From Nannochloris sp. 'desiccata' (Eukaryota > Chlorophyta > Trebouxiophyceae > Chlorellales > Chlorellaceae): 64,000 bases of DNA. Positions within the stretch are counted from its first letter, which is position 1; the number at the start of each line of letters is the position of its first letter. A model generated the notes under the pieces. It was not told the DNA's origin and made no database searches. It was given only the letters and a program-made list of their open reading frames with translations. The stretch covers positions 434,001 through 498,000 of the forward strand of contig JAGTXX020000012.1 in NCBI GenBank assembly GCA_019044685.2, in the 5' to 3' direction. Shown piece after piece: positions 35,322 through 44,621 of the stretch. The position numbers were made by a program, and so were the translations under genes.

Positions 35322-35643
35322 ATGCATACTTTTGTGCGGGCCGATTCCCACTACCGAGAACATCGGCCGATGCCGCGAAATTCTGCTCCTGTAAAAGCTA
35401 GTAGGGATTGGCGTGAATCAACGATGTCGGTATGTGGGTCGCCCTGCGACCAAAACCGCCGCACAGGTCTACATCCAAAATCAACTAATGTTTCTCGGTG
35501 CTGATCCACACGAAATGTTGGAGAACGTGATAAAGGATCATAAAACCGTGCGCAAGGCCACCAAGCAAGCCACCGCCACGGCCACGGCCACCGCCGACGA
35601 GGACGACAGGCACCAACGAAGATGGAGCAAACGCAGATCCTAA
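35322..35643 (+). pseudogene. Doubtful small ORF in two frames, possibly decayed
   Basis: An ATG at 35322 opens a frame reading VRADSHYREHRPMPRNS. It continues as the more protein-like VYIQNQLMFLGADPHEMLE in another frame that stops at 35643. The two can be joined only by a 37-nt GT-AG excision (35430-35466), far below the other introns here (at least about 93 nt), or by a frameshift. The end is a Thr/Ala repeat and a basic tail. No family was recognised. It could be a decayed gene or chance coding capacity at the edge of the transposon-rich island. Confidence 0.3.
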
Positions 35644-36787
35644 GCCGAGCGTTGCTACCTGAAAAGTGTGAATACGATGATAGCCGACCGTCAGGCACTT
35701 CGGCCCACGGATTCAGTATGCCAAGATTTAAGGAAGGTATTACTAAATTGAATCATTACAAATGCCGCCCTGATGCTCCTCAACTATCATCTATCTCCTT
35801 CAGGGACTATTACAGGTGCGATCTTAAAAGCTTGTGCCGCCTTTTCCGCTATTCAAATGCTTTAATTTCTTATATACAGTATTCATTCACATGTTTGCTG
35901 CTGCTCCACGAGACCTGTATATGCAACTCTGTTGCCAACCAACCTCCCCGCCCTCGTTTGAAAATTAAACAACACGACTAGAAATTCTTCACATTTATCC
36001 TCCGGTCATCAGAAAACCGAATTCAACTTTAATATATAGATGCAAATGTCAGTAAATCAAAAAAAACTGTTAATTGCTACCGCCCACCCAGTAACCATAT
36101 AATATAAGAATTCGGCCTATTCTTGTTCTTCATCCATCTGGATTTTGGAGATGTATGATTCTGCGGCTTTTTGTTGGATAACGGATCTGTATGCCTGAAT
36201 GTGGTTGTGCTTTTCTATTGTAATACACGCTCGTTCTTTTCTGTGACTTTCTGCATTGCTGCAGAAAAGCACAGGGCGAGATGCACTGGTACAAAATTGT
36301 ACCTGTCGGCGGTGAAGAACTGCGACAGTGCAAAAAGATACAAAAAAGCGCCTGTGTGTAGTACAATTCCCCCTTTCTTTTCGTACTGTTTTCGTACAAT
36401 TTGGAAGAAAGAAAAGAAAGAAAGAAAAGAGAAGGTAGGGAGAGCCCCCTTCAGAGCTAATATTTCTACCCCCCTACTTTTGAAACGGCCTGAAACGGCC
36501 GAATATGCTATTAGTTTGCTGATATTCTTAATAGAATTTGAATTATAGCCATTTTGTTGCTGTTGGTTGAGTTCTGTGTAATTGTGCGCAGATACAGACG
36601 GCGCTTTTCGGCACTGGTGCACATTTACGGCGGTGCAGGGCGGCACTTTTTTGCTCTTTTTTGCACCGCCGCAAAATAGCACAGGGCGAAAAGCAAAAGT
36701 GCAAATCTGCGCAAATTGCAGTGGCGCTTTTCTGCCGTAATTTTTAACTCAGCAAATAAGCACATGTGCATAAGGGGGCATGGCAGT
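35644..36787. other. Accessory region with short GC-motif clusters and hairpins
   Basis: No convincing gene. Between 36240 and 36740 short motifs recur in AT-rich sequence: AGCACAGGGCGA at 36268 and 36678, GGCGCTTTTC at 36600 and 36723, with its complement near 36345. A 16-bp palindrome lies at 36288-36303 and a 10-bp-arm hairpin at 36628-36671 (CGGCGGTGCA / TGCACCGCCG). The pattern resembles subterminal repeats of DNA transposons, but no terminal repeats or target duplication could be fixed. Confidence 0.45.
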
Positions 36788-37405
36788 TTACAAGGAAGGG
36801 GGAAGACCCTTAAGGAAGGCAGGGTGCTGGTCTTCAATGCTCTTGGGAGAGGAAGAAAGACGGAAGAGTTCACAAAGACGAAGAACGTACTGTTGAACCG
36901 ATTCGTCGCTCTGTAATTTAGCATTTTCCAGTGCTTTTATAACCCAGTGTTGAAGATTTGTTCTAGGAAGGCATTGGCTGGACAGACGGGACAAAAATTC
37001 GTCAAAAGTGGGCATGATAGCGGCACCGTGAACTTCGGCAAGGAAGAGATCCAACGGAGGGCCTGCCAACGCTTCACCAAAGCCAACGCACTGTTGCCAG
37101 GTGGTAGTGAGGCCTCGACTACGCATCACGTACCTCAACTGGTTGACCCAGCGAGTCCATGCCAATTTTGGCGGCTGCAGCTCAAGCTGGCCGCTGAATT
37201 TTGGAGACATGTTGATGCTTTTCAATTTCTTGACCAATTGTGGGTCAGCCCAGGTGTCCACATAAGCGGGAGAGTCATGTTCAGACACGGGAACCGAAGA
37301 TGTTCCAGGGAATGGTGGACCTAAAGGCTGGGTGCTACCCTCCGACAAAGGATTTTCAGCAGCGAGCGGGTTGGTGTGGAAAAATCGAACTTGAATTTCA
37401 CTCAT
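36788..37405 (-). mobile_element. Orphan retrotransposon gag-like ORF
   Basis: An intact 205-aa ORF from an ATG at 37405. The first 55 residues are Pro/Ser-rich. The rest has the layout of the LTR-retrotransposon gag capsid: PKFSGQLELQPPKLAWTRWV, FDEFLSRLSSQCLP and then ESVQQYVLRLCELFRLS with a terminal AFLKGLPPSL. This is the usual F-x-G, W-x3-W, SV-x2-Y-x2-L and F-x2-GL pattern. No protease, integrase, reverse transcriptase or zinc knuckle follows; the frame stops directly after the capsid-like region. It is either a truncated element or a gag kept on its own. No LTR pair could be defined around it. Confidence 0.65.
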
Positions 37406-37581
37406 TAGCCATAGAGAGTGGACTAAAGGGGACGGCGCGACTGCGGAAGTATTTTGCTGCTACACGCAGTTATAACACAACCTAACAGTGTGGCGTAAAA
37501 GCTGGAAGCTCCGAGGTGAGTTGTGACTTGAGTTTGCTAGATTGATGTGCGAGGCCAAGGCAGCAGGGGATCAGACTGCTG

Positions 37582-38537
37582 TTGGCAGGGCGAGGAGGTA
37601 AATCAAGGTCTGAGGCAGAAAGGAAATCGAGTTGTTCCATTTGCTTCACGTCTTATACTTCGGTATCCAACTCAAAACACGTGAAAATTCTCCAGGTACA
37701 CTCCAAGCAAGCTAGAGTATCGCCCTCCGAAAGCACCGTGCACCCCTCGCGCGCGCGCCAGGAAATCAATAGATTGCAGCGCACCCTAGACGACTTGCAG
37801 CCTGCAAGTTGCAGGACAAGGAAGAAGAACGTCGCCTTTGCGTCAACCGCTTATGAGAAAAACTCGATGGTTCAATATCATTCCTATCATTTAGGTAAGC
37901 TTTGGCTTCAATACAATTTGCCTTGATTAGTAGATATGTATTATTTTCTTCCGCCATAGTTCGTCTTTCATGTTCTATAAATCATTTTACTTATTCCCCT
38001 TTTCCATTTGCAGAGCTACCGGCAACTTATCCCAGAATGATACTGAAGCTGACGAAAATAGAGACTCTGAGCTCCTAGAACAAGCCAACACTTTCTTAAC
38101 CAAGCTTCTATCTTCATGTCTTGGCGGAGACCGACTGGCAGCAAGCACTGCAAAAAGCCTGGTGGAAGACCTGTCGGAAATAGAAACAGCCCTCTGGAAA
38201 CGTATGTCTGCTACTTTGGAAGCTGCTGCACGTGTCTTAGAAGCTGAAGAAGAAGCTGCCTCTGCCTCTAAAAGAATCCCAGCTGACTGCAATGAACAAC
38301 TTACTAAAAGCTGAAAATAATAGACTGAAAGACCAAGCTTTACAAGATGCTACGAAGATTAAAGACCTGGCATGTACCTTGGCTGATAAAGAAGAAGAGC
38401 TGGTGGTGGCACAGCGGTTTACAGATGAAAGAGGCAGGAGGGCCAACGAGTGGTGTCAATGCAAGTATTGCTCCAGCTGCTTCTCCAGTTGTTTTGTTAA
38501 TAGGAAAGCCGAGCAAAATCCTACCTCAAAGCAATAG
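37582..38537 (+). pseudogene. Decayed coiled-coil gene, pieces in several frames
   Basis: Coding-like pieces with coiled-coil character lie in shifting frames. A first block (up to about 37894) includes ARQEINRLQRTLDDLQ. A second after an acceptor near 38015 includes LVEDLSEIETALWKRMS and LEAAARVLEAEEEAASAS. A third, one frame over from about 38265, includes NNLLKAENNRLKDQAL and a Cys-rich end (CQCKYCSSCFSSC). No ATG opens the first block, and at least one frameshift near 38280 is needed to join the last two. No family was recognised; the long AEN-R-LK coils and Cys cluster would fit the C-terminal part of a transposon protein, but that is a guess. It sits between a gag fragment and a hAT element. 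Confidence 0.45.
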
Positions 38538-38559
38538 GCCTTATTTTGTCTCAGACAAC

Positions 38560-38573
38560 CAGTGTTTCGTTTA
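38560..38573 (+). repeat. Left terminal inverted repeat of hAT element
   Basis: CAGTGTTTCGTTTA, matching the complement of the right end at 13 of 14 positions, preceded by the 8-bp duplication CAGACAAC. Confidence 0.85.
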
Positions 38574-38725
38574 GCCGGCATATATGCCGAAAATGGAGCC
38601 AAATCCGGCATTTCCAGGAGCTGCTGCTCGAAAAAAATGCCGGGGAAAAATGCCGTTTAAAAAAAAATCAAAATATATGCCGTGGATTTTGGCCACTTTT
38701 ACAACTCTAAAATGACAAAAACTCT

Positions 38726-39118
38726 TTGACAGAGGTCATTTACGCACTATTAACATGGCTATCGCCCACCAGTCCACTGATCAGGACTTTCTCCGAGCTT
38801 CTACAGGAGTGTCAAAGAGCGTTGGGTGGTGAAGCGGTGGAGGTTCTTTGGGGCACCAGAATTATTCCAGCAAGTATTTCCGAGTGGGAAAATCTGGCAA
38901 ACCTCATCCTTTCTATTCCGTTTGGGTCTCTGGAGAACGAGCGACAGTTCTCTTCAATAAATTTAACCTTCACCGACATTAGGAACAGAATGCAGCAGGA
39001 TCATTTCAACGTCTGCATGGCGGTGAGGTCCTCCCCTTTCACCGTTGTGGATTTCCATTTCTTTAAAGCATTTTTGGTGTGGGTAAAGGGTAAGAATCGT
39101 CGTGGAACGACAATGTAG
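38726..39118 (+). pseudogene. hAT transposase C-terminal (dimerisation) fragment
   Basis: A 130-codon open stretch without its own ATG. It carries WENLANLILSIPFGSLENE followed by RQFSSINLTFTDIRNRM, the hATC dimerisation pattern in which the conserved Ser/Glu-Arg-x-Phe-Ser block precedes R-N-R. The catalytic DDE core and the zinc finger are absent. It lies wholly inside the 771-bp element, so it is an internal deletion product of a larger transposon. Confidence 0.75.
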
Positions 39119-39316
39119 AGACATCTACTTTTTTTTTCACATGCACTCGAAAATTTCACCCCATTATCAACTAATAACAGCCTGCACTGACGATAATAGT
39201 GTCTATTACAGGGAAAGAAAAAATGCCAAAATATCCACATTTGAAGAAGAAATGCTGGGGCAAAACTTTTGAAATGCCGAAAAATGGGCCTGGGAAAAAA
39301 TGCCAGGCCAAATCCT

Positions 39317-39330
39317 TAAACGAAGCACTG
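39317..39330 (-). repeat. Right terminal inverted repeat of hAT element
   Basis: Reads CAGTGCTTCGTTTA on the minus strand and is followed on the plus strand by the target duplication CAGACAAA. Confidence 0.85.
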
Positions 39331-39454
39331 CAGACAAAGATCTGCATACTTCACCAATAATTTAGATACTGACGAAGTCCAGCGAAACCAAAGCGAAGTC
39401 TTCGACAACGTTTTTTATACAGAATTCCAGCGATTCTAAGTTATTTCCACACCC

Positions 39455-40567
39455 ATGGAGCATACACGAGCACCCTGGGCTACCGCTGGGCCATCTAGCG
39501 CTTCAACTGGAACAATGCTACCCCCAATAGCTCGCGGAGAAACCACGTCCGCTCCATCGGCAAGAGCAGGTCCTTCTGCCATTCTACAACGCCCGATCGA
39601 CGTCAACATCAGCACACCACCTCACTTCCCTCCTCCCCTAGAAGACCCTAACTCGCATACCTTTCTACCCACACAGAAACGTATTACAAACGTCCAAATG
39701 CTACGTAAATTTCTCGATTCTTCTATTGCAGCAGGTTTTCTAGGTTTTATTCTTGCTTTGAATGAAGCCGCCCGGGGCCATGCTCTTTCTGACGCATGCG
39801 AAATTTCAGAGACAACCACAGCGTTAGTTAAAATTTTAGACACTATGGATACATGGGTGACTGAAATTCCACCTGCAGAGCACACTTTACGCTACGGAAA
39901 CCCTTCATTCCGTCTATGGTTTGCAAAATTGGAACAAGAAGCCTCGACCCTTGTAGCCTCTGTCTTACCACCTCCTTTAAACTCCCGATCTGACGTGCTT
40001 ACTGAGCTTGTTCCATATTTGATCGATAGTTTTGGTAATGAAACACGTGTTGATTATGGAACTGGGCATGAAACAACCTTTATAGCTTTCCTTTTCTGCC
40101 TAGCTCGACTTGGTGTGGTCACCCCTGAACACGATAGCCTTGCATTAGTTATCAGAGTATTTAACCGATACGTCCGCTTGATGCGCCGTATTCAAACCAC
40201 ATACTGGCTAGAACCTGCGGGTTCCCACGGAGTCTGGGGTTTAGACGATTATCAGTTCTTTCCTTTTATTTGGGGCTCGGCTCAACTCTCAGACCATCCC
40301 TACTTGAAACCAAATGTTATTCATAGCCAAGAGACTCTAGAACAAGAATCTCAAGACTATTTGTATTTAGCAGCTGTTAGATTTGTTAAACATGTGAAAA
40401 AGGGCGCTTTGAGTGAGACGTCTCCTATCTTGAATGATATTTCTGCGGTCCCATCATGGACTAAAGTTAATAAAGGAATGATTAAAATGTATCAAGCTGA
40501 AGTGTTGGGCAAGGTACCTATCATGCAGCATTTCTTATTTGGATCATTATTGAAGTGGCCAGAATAA
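39455..40567 (+). CDS. PTPA: Serine/threonine phosphatase 2A activator (PTPA)
   Basis: A single exon gives 370 aa. After a Ser/Thr/Pro/Ala-rich N-terminus of about 65 residues, the PTPA peptidyl-prolyl isomerase fold is complete: FLDSSIAAGFLGFILALNE, then YGNPSFRLWF, VDYGTGHETTFIAFLFCLA, GSHGVWGLDDYQFFPFIWG and the C-terminal VPIMQHFLFGSLLKWPE. PTPA activates the PP2A catalytic subunit in an ATP- and Mg-dependent way. The length is close to yeast Rrd2 and human PTPA (about 320-360 aa). The gene begins 124 bp after the hAT element, so the insertion lies in its promoter region. Confidence 0.96.
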   Translation: MEHTRAPWATAGPSSASTGTMLPPIARGETTSAPSARAGPSAILQRPIDVNISTPPHFPPPLEDPNSHTFLPTQKRITNVQMLRKFLDSSIAAGFLGFILALNEAARGHALSDACEISETTTALVKILDTMDTWVTEIPPAEHTLRYGNPSFRLWFAKLEQEASTLVASVLPPPLNSRSDVLTELVPYLIDSFGNETRVDYGTGHETTFIAFLFCLARLGVVTPEHDSLALVIRVFNRYVRLMRRIQTTYWLEPAGSHGVWGLDDYQFFPFIWGSAQLSDHPYLKPNVIHSQETLEQESQDYLYLAAVRFVKHVKKGALSETSPILNDISAVPSWTKVNKGMIKMYQAEVLGKVPIMQHFLFGSLLKWPE

Positions 40568-40697
40568 AACTCATTTGCTTGCTTCTTGTTTATTTGTTGG
40601 CTTTTTATTACACAGCTGAATGCGGTGACGCTCACAATCAAAAAAATCTTGTATACAAATGTAAGAGTACATGCTTTTCCTAGTACTAGTACTACTA

Positions 40698-43600
40698 CTA
40701 AGAAGAAGAAGCGAGTAATTGTTGCTTTAAACTATCCATAACAGCTTCAATCTCAGTATATAAGACAGCATTTACCACATGAGCGGGTTTCACTTCCAAA
40801 ATCGCCAACTCCAAGGCGCTCACCAACGCCGAGGCCGGCACCACACGATCAGCCCCTAGCTGTAACAATGACATCGTCCACGTTGCACCTTCAATTAAAG
40901 GCGCAACAGCTCCGGTAGCTACATGTGAGTCACCAAAAGACGCAGTTTCAGGGTGCTGCTGTTCTCGTTGTTGTCGTTGGGTGTCCCGTCGGCTGTCTTC
41001 GATTTTTTTTCTACATGCTTGAGTGACCTTTGAAGCTGCATTTTTAGCTGCATTCAATAAAGTTGCCTTTGTAATAGGTCCTTGCATTAACTCTGTAGGG
41101 AGATTGATCCCGTCACCGCGGGCCAGCTCATCTGCAAGTGCTACAGCTCCAGTATTACCACCAGTACCGCCGCCACCACCCCGTTCTAATTGTTGCAATT
41201 TAGTTTGCAATATTTCATTCACTTCAGCGAGTTTCATAACTACGCTTGTATAGGCTTGTGTAAAGGCGATACTAACCTCTCCAGTGGCTGGATCATTGTG
41301 ATTTCCATTACCAGCGTCCTCATTCATTTGTCGGAGCTGAGCTAACAAAGCTTCTTTTCTATCTAAATTGGTTGCTATCTCGGCCATTAACGCAGGATCT
41401 GCTGGTGCTGGCGCAGCGCCAGCAGACGCAGGGTTGATAAAACTAGGTGGAGAGAGGGGGTCTTGTTGCTGATGTTGTTCCGAACGCCGTCGTTGGTGTT
41501 GGTCACCACCAAGAACACCCCCACCACCGACACCGCTGCCACCAGCACCGGCATTAGCCGGTACCGGGTTATTAATAGGCAAATTACTACCAGGCATGGC
41601 TCTTCCATTCAAAATTAACCTGCCCGCAATCACTAGTCTGGGCCGAGCCGCTAGTAGACTCATAGGCAAGTTATCCCATGGCTCAGAAGGCATCACATCT
41701 ATATCCCTGACCATTTCGACACCGAGATCTCGTCTGTAAAATTGAATTCTATAATTATCAAAGCCAGCCGTAAGCACGGTACCATCATGGATTTGCCTGG
41801 TTAAAGGGTGTCGGGCGATGACTTTTTGCCCTACAGCGACTTGCCTGGGTAAAGTAGCGGCAATTGCAGGGTCCATATGTTCCTGAGAATAAAAATTTCG
41901 AGTCATTTTGCGGTGAATTTTTAATTTTGTTCGACTTTCTCGTAAGAAAGTATTTGAAAGACGACGGGGGCGGCCAAGAGTGGACCGTAAGGCACTCCAT
42001 TCTTTTCCGGTAAGTTTGGTCCCAGGAGCTAAGCCCACATGCTGTACGAGTTCCGTCATTGTATTGTCTAAGAAATACCAGGGTCGATCAATCCCAGAAT
42101 AGAAAAATTCAAAACTACAAAACTTTCTTAACTTTACGCTCATTGCATGCCTGATACGCAATTCAGCTGCAGAAGCGTTAGCAGGAATATCATCTGTAGG
42201 GGTTTGACCCGGGAAAGCAACCCCACCAATAGCCATAAGAGCAGCAGAGCCACCTAAAGCTTGATGACCTTGACGACGACCGAGAAGAGTTTTCAATGGC
42301 GAAATGAGCAAAGCATGCTTTTCGGGGGGATATTTTCGACGTCGTAATCGAGGCATTGGGTTTTGTGGAGAAGCTACGAAGTTGTGATGCATGTCGCCGG
42401 CAAGGAAGCCGCCTCCAGGAGATTGTAAATACGATGGCATGTCGTCGTTTCCGAGAAAATCACCGTCACTGAGATCCATGCCGCCACCACCACCACCACT
42501 CCATGCACCTCCAGAAGGGCTTCTAAATCCACCTTCACCACCTCTAGGAGATATAAAACCACGTGAAATGATCTTGTGTGGTGTATTATGTACACTACCA
42601 GGTCGAGAACGGGATTTATGAGGGGTCGAGTGTGGCGTTCTTTTATTTCGGCCACCTTCCCGGCGCCCTGCCTTGTAATCCTCATCTTTATCGTCGTCTA
42701 CTAAAACACCAAGTACATCTTCTTCATCCTCTTCTTCTAGCTCTTCATCTGCATACTCGTATCCTGGTCTGGCATAGATCGCACGAGGACCTTCTTTCAG
42801 TCTATCACCAGCACCACCAGTGCCACCAAGAGCGTCTCCGCCTTCTTCACCACTGTTATCTGTTTGGGCTACTGCTAGAGCTAACAAAGCATCAATCCCT
42901 CCTTTCTCTGCGTAATTTCCAGTGTACCCACGCCCTGCAACACCACCTTGCTTCTGTTTCTGTCCTCCTGTTGTTCCTGCTGCAAGTTGATTCATATCAC
43001 CATTATCAAAATTCAAACGCTGTCGTGCCTGTCGACGTTTTTTTGCGCTCTCACTCACAGTTCCTTCATCATAGTATGCATAAATTTCCTGATCATCTTC
43101 TGGTTTGGAACGTTTTCCTGCTGATGTAGGGACCCGTTTTGGAGTACGACGAGCTCTGGTAGCTGCTAAAGTACCTTCAATAGGAGCCCCACCGCTGCCG
43201 CCATTGCGTTTTTCGGGTGAGGCCATGGCTACGACAGCTGCTGCTGCCAGGCTCTCGTCGTCGTACACATCCCCCCTTTCTACCTCTTCATCATCTAGAT
43301 TTCTACGACGAAGAGCACCAGCTTCTGGGAGAGACGCTTGAAGCTCTGCGTCGCTGAGATCGTCATTGTGGCGGTGCTGCTGCTGTTGTTGTTGCTGCTG
43401 CTGGAGGAGGATTTGGGTATCTGGTCCTTCTCCGTATGGATCCCCTCTATCCATATCTAAGCCAACTTCTCCGCCTGTGCCGGTATATTCCCCAGCGAAA
43501 GGTTCCTGAGCCGCACCGCCATCTTGTGCTAGAGCAAGGAAAGCGACCTCACTTTGAAATTTTTTATCGAGCGAGAGGTAAGCCTGGTGGCGCCGCCAGA

Positions 43601-43742
43601 GGGCAGCACACATGTCTGGGGCTTTTCCACCGCCTACCATCTTGGAAACTTTGTAGAAATCTGAGCCATATTTGTGGTAGCCTCGATAGAAGCGTCTGAT
43701 CTCATCTGGGGCCCATTTGGAAGGGCTGGCTGATTCCAGCAT
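40698..43742 (-). CDS. LIN9: LIN9/ALWAYS EARLY-type DREAM/MuvB subunit
   Basis: A single exon gives 1,014 aa. Residues about 5-60 are a SANT/Myb-like module (WAPDEIRRFYRGYHKYGSDF, then MCAALWRRHQAYL) found in plant ALY but not animal LIN9. The DIRP domain lies at about 530-640: KLRKFCSFEFFYSGIDRPW, WSALRSTLGRPRRLS and SRTKLKIHRKMTRNFY. It is followed by the conserved VAVGQKVIARHPLTRQIHDG Tudor-like stretch. These proteins sit in DREAM/MMB-type complexes that control cell-cycle genes; plant ALY binds MYB3R partners. Long Gln, Gly and acidic repeats separate the modules, and no intron is visible in the 3 kb. The first ATG is 43742; an in-frame GTG just upstream is ignored. An acceptor-like TCATTACAG about 40 nt upstream suggests a 5'-UTR intron. 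Confidence 0.92.
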   Translation of the reverse strand: MLESASPSKWAPDEIRRFYRGYHKYGSDFYKVSKMVGGGKAPDMCAALWRRHQAYLSLDKKFQSEVAFLALAQDGGAAQEPFAGEYTGTGGEVGLDMDRGDPYGEGPDTQILLQQQQQQQQQHRHNDDLSDAELQASLPEAGALRRRNLDDEEVERGDVYDDESLAAAAVVAMASPEKRNGGSGGAPIEGTLAATRARRTPKRVPTSAGKRSKPEDDQEIYAYYDEGTVSESAKKRRQARQRLNFDNGDMNQLAAGTTGGQKQKQGGVAGRGYTGNYAEKGGIDALLALAVAQTDNSGEEGGDALGGTGGAGDRLKEGPRAIYARPGYEYADEELEEEDEEDVLGVLVDDDKDEDYKAGRREGGRNKRTPHSTPHKSRSRPGSVHNTPHKIISRGFISPRGGEGGFRSPSGGAWSGGGGGGMDLSDGDFLGNDDMPSYLQSPGGGFLAGDMHHNFVASPQNPMPRLRRRKYPPEKHALLISPLKTLLGRRQGHQALGGSAALMAIGGVAFPGQTPTDDIPANASAAELRIRHAMSVKLRKFCSFEFFYSGIDRPWYFLDNTMTELVQHVGLAPGTKLTGKEWSALRSTLGRPRRLSNTFLRESRTKLKIHRKMTRNFYSQEHMDPAIAATLPRQVAVGQKVIARHPLTRQIHDGTVLTAGFDNYRIQFYRRDLGVEMVRDIDVMPSEPWDNLPMSLLAARPRLVIAGRLILNGRAMPGSNLPINNPVPANAGAGGSGVGGGGVLGGDQHQRRRSEQHQQQDPLSPPSFINPASAGAAPAPADPALMAEIATNLDRKEALLAQLRQMNEDAGNGNHNDPATGEVSIAFTQAYTSVVMKLAEVNEILQTKLQQLERGGGGGTGGNTGAVALADELARGDGINLPTELMQGPITKATLLNAAKNAASKVTQACRKKIEDSRRDTQRQQREQQHPETASFGDSHVATGAVAPLIEGATWTMSLLQLGADRVVPASALVSALELAILEVKPAHVVNAVLYTEIEAVMDSLKQQLLASSS

Positions 43743-44621
43743 CACAACGGGATGCTTGAAAGATCACAGGCTGTAATGACAGGAGAAAAAGGTTGGATGG
43801 CAAGTATTATGCATCAATGAGTACTGGTGAATACAATAATGGGAAAATAGTCCTTGCTAAGCTACAAAGGTGGCAAATAACAAGCATGTGCAGATTGTTT
43901 CAAGCATGATTGTCAAGGAGCGGGCTCTCTTTAGAGCTGAATAGTTAGTGCTATCTTGTTGCACGCACCTTTTTGAAAATTGTATAGGACGTTTGAGATT
44001 GTATTTTGCTCAAGGACTATTTCCCTAAGAATCTGTTAATTCCGAAGAGATGCCAGCCTCTTGCTATGTCTCTGACCGTTTCGGAGAACGGATACAATGT
44101 GGGTTAATTTTGTTCTACCCCTGAGGACCCGAGAATATGAAAAATTTTCAAGTGAACAGAAACCACACTGTGGTTACCACAGCCACCTGCTTTTCTTGAA
44201 ATTCAAGCCATCATTCCTGGCTCGGATTTAAAGTTTAATCTGCTTGCCTCACAAACGCAGCTTATTTGCATTTAAACTCGCTTTTCCGTAAGGACTGGGC
44301 TGGATCTTCCATTCTGCAGCTCCTTGACGGCGAGCTGCTACAGTCGCCCTGGCTGCAATTTGGAATCAATCTTTTCGTGGTAGCTTGAGAAGCTTGCCTA
44401 TCCCTTGTAGAGGTTTTAATTATATAAAAGCAGTGCCAATTTGCGCTGCAGGGCGACCAGACCCCTGCTCAAGCTCTCCAGCTACCACTATTACTACTAC
44501 TACCAATCCCTATCAACAACGACACCATTACTCTGATAAACCTTCAGAATGCCCGCCGTTACTTGCTAAGCCGCATCGCGGCCACAGTAGCGTACACTCT
44601 AGAACCTATCACAGAGACACT
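43743..44621. promoter_or_regulatory. Divergent upstream region LIN9 / Nudix
   Basis: About 880 bp between outward-facing starts. It holds a possible 5'-UTR intron of LIN9 and an open, non-ATG extension of the Nudix frame from 44385. No motif or RNA gene was recognised. Confidence 0.4.

Larger units (their letters stand above)
38560..39330 (+). mobile_element. hAT-type DNA transposon remnant (771 bp)
   Basis: Ends are inverted repeats starting CAGTG: the left end CAGTGTTTCGTTTA and the complement of the right end CAGTGCTTCGTTTA differ at one of 14 bases. Flanks CAGACAAC (38552-38559) and CAGACAAA (39331-39338) are an 8-bp target duplication with one mismatch. CAGTG-type ends and 8-bp duplications are hallmarks of hAT elements. 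Inside each end are clustered short ATGCCG/GCCGG motifs beside A-tracts, typical subterminal transposase-binding repeats. The middle encodes a transposase C-terminal remnant. It is too short to be autonomous. Confidence 0.88.

Noticed and set aside
35351..35698. 115-aa minus-strand frame
   Set aside because: Trp/Arg-rich product of the opposite strand of a Thr/Ala repeat; opposite the slightly better plus-strand frame.
36215..36682. 155-aa minus-strand frame in the accessory island
   Set aside because: Composition follows the short repeat words; no domain or splice context.
42578..43129. 183-aa frame antisense to LIN9
   Set aside because: Leu/His-rich translation produced by the complementary strand of acidic and Gln repeats.
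44385..44621. Upstream TTG start for the Nudix protein
   Set aside because: Eukaryotic initiation at TTG is not expected; an unseen 5' exon is the likelier reason for the open frame.
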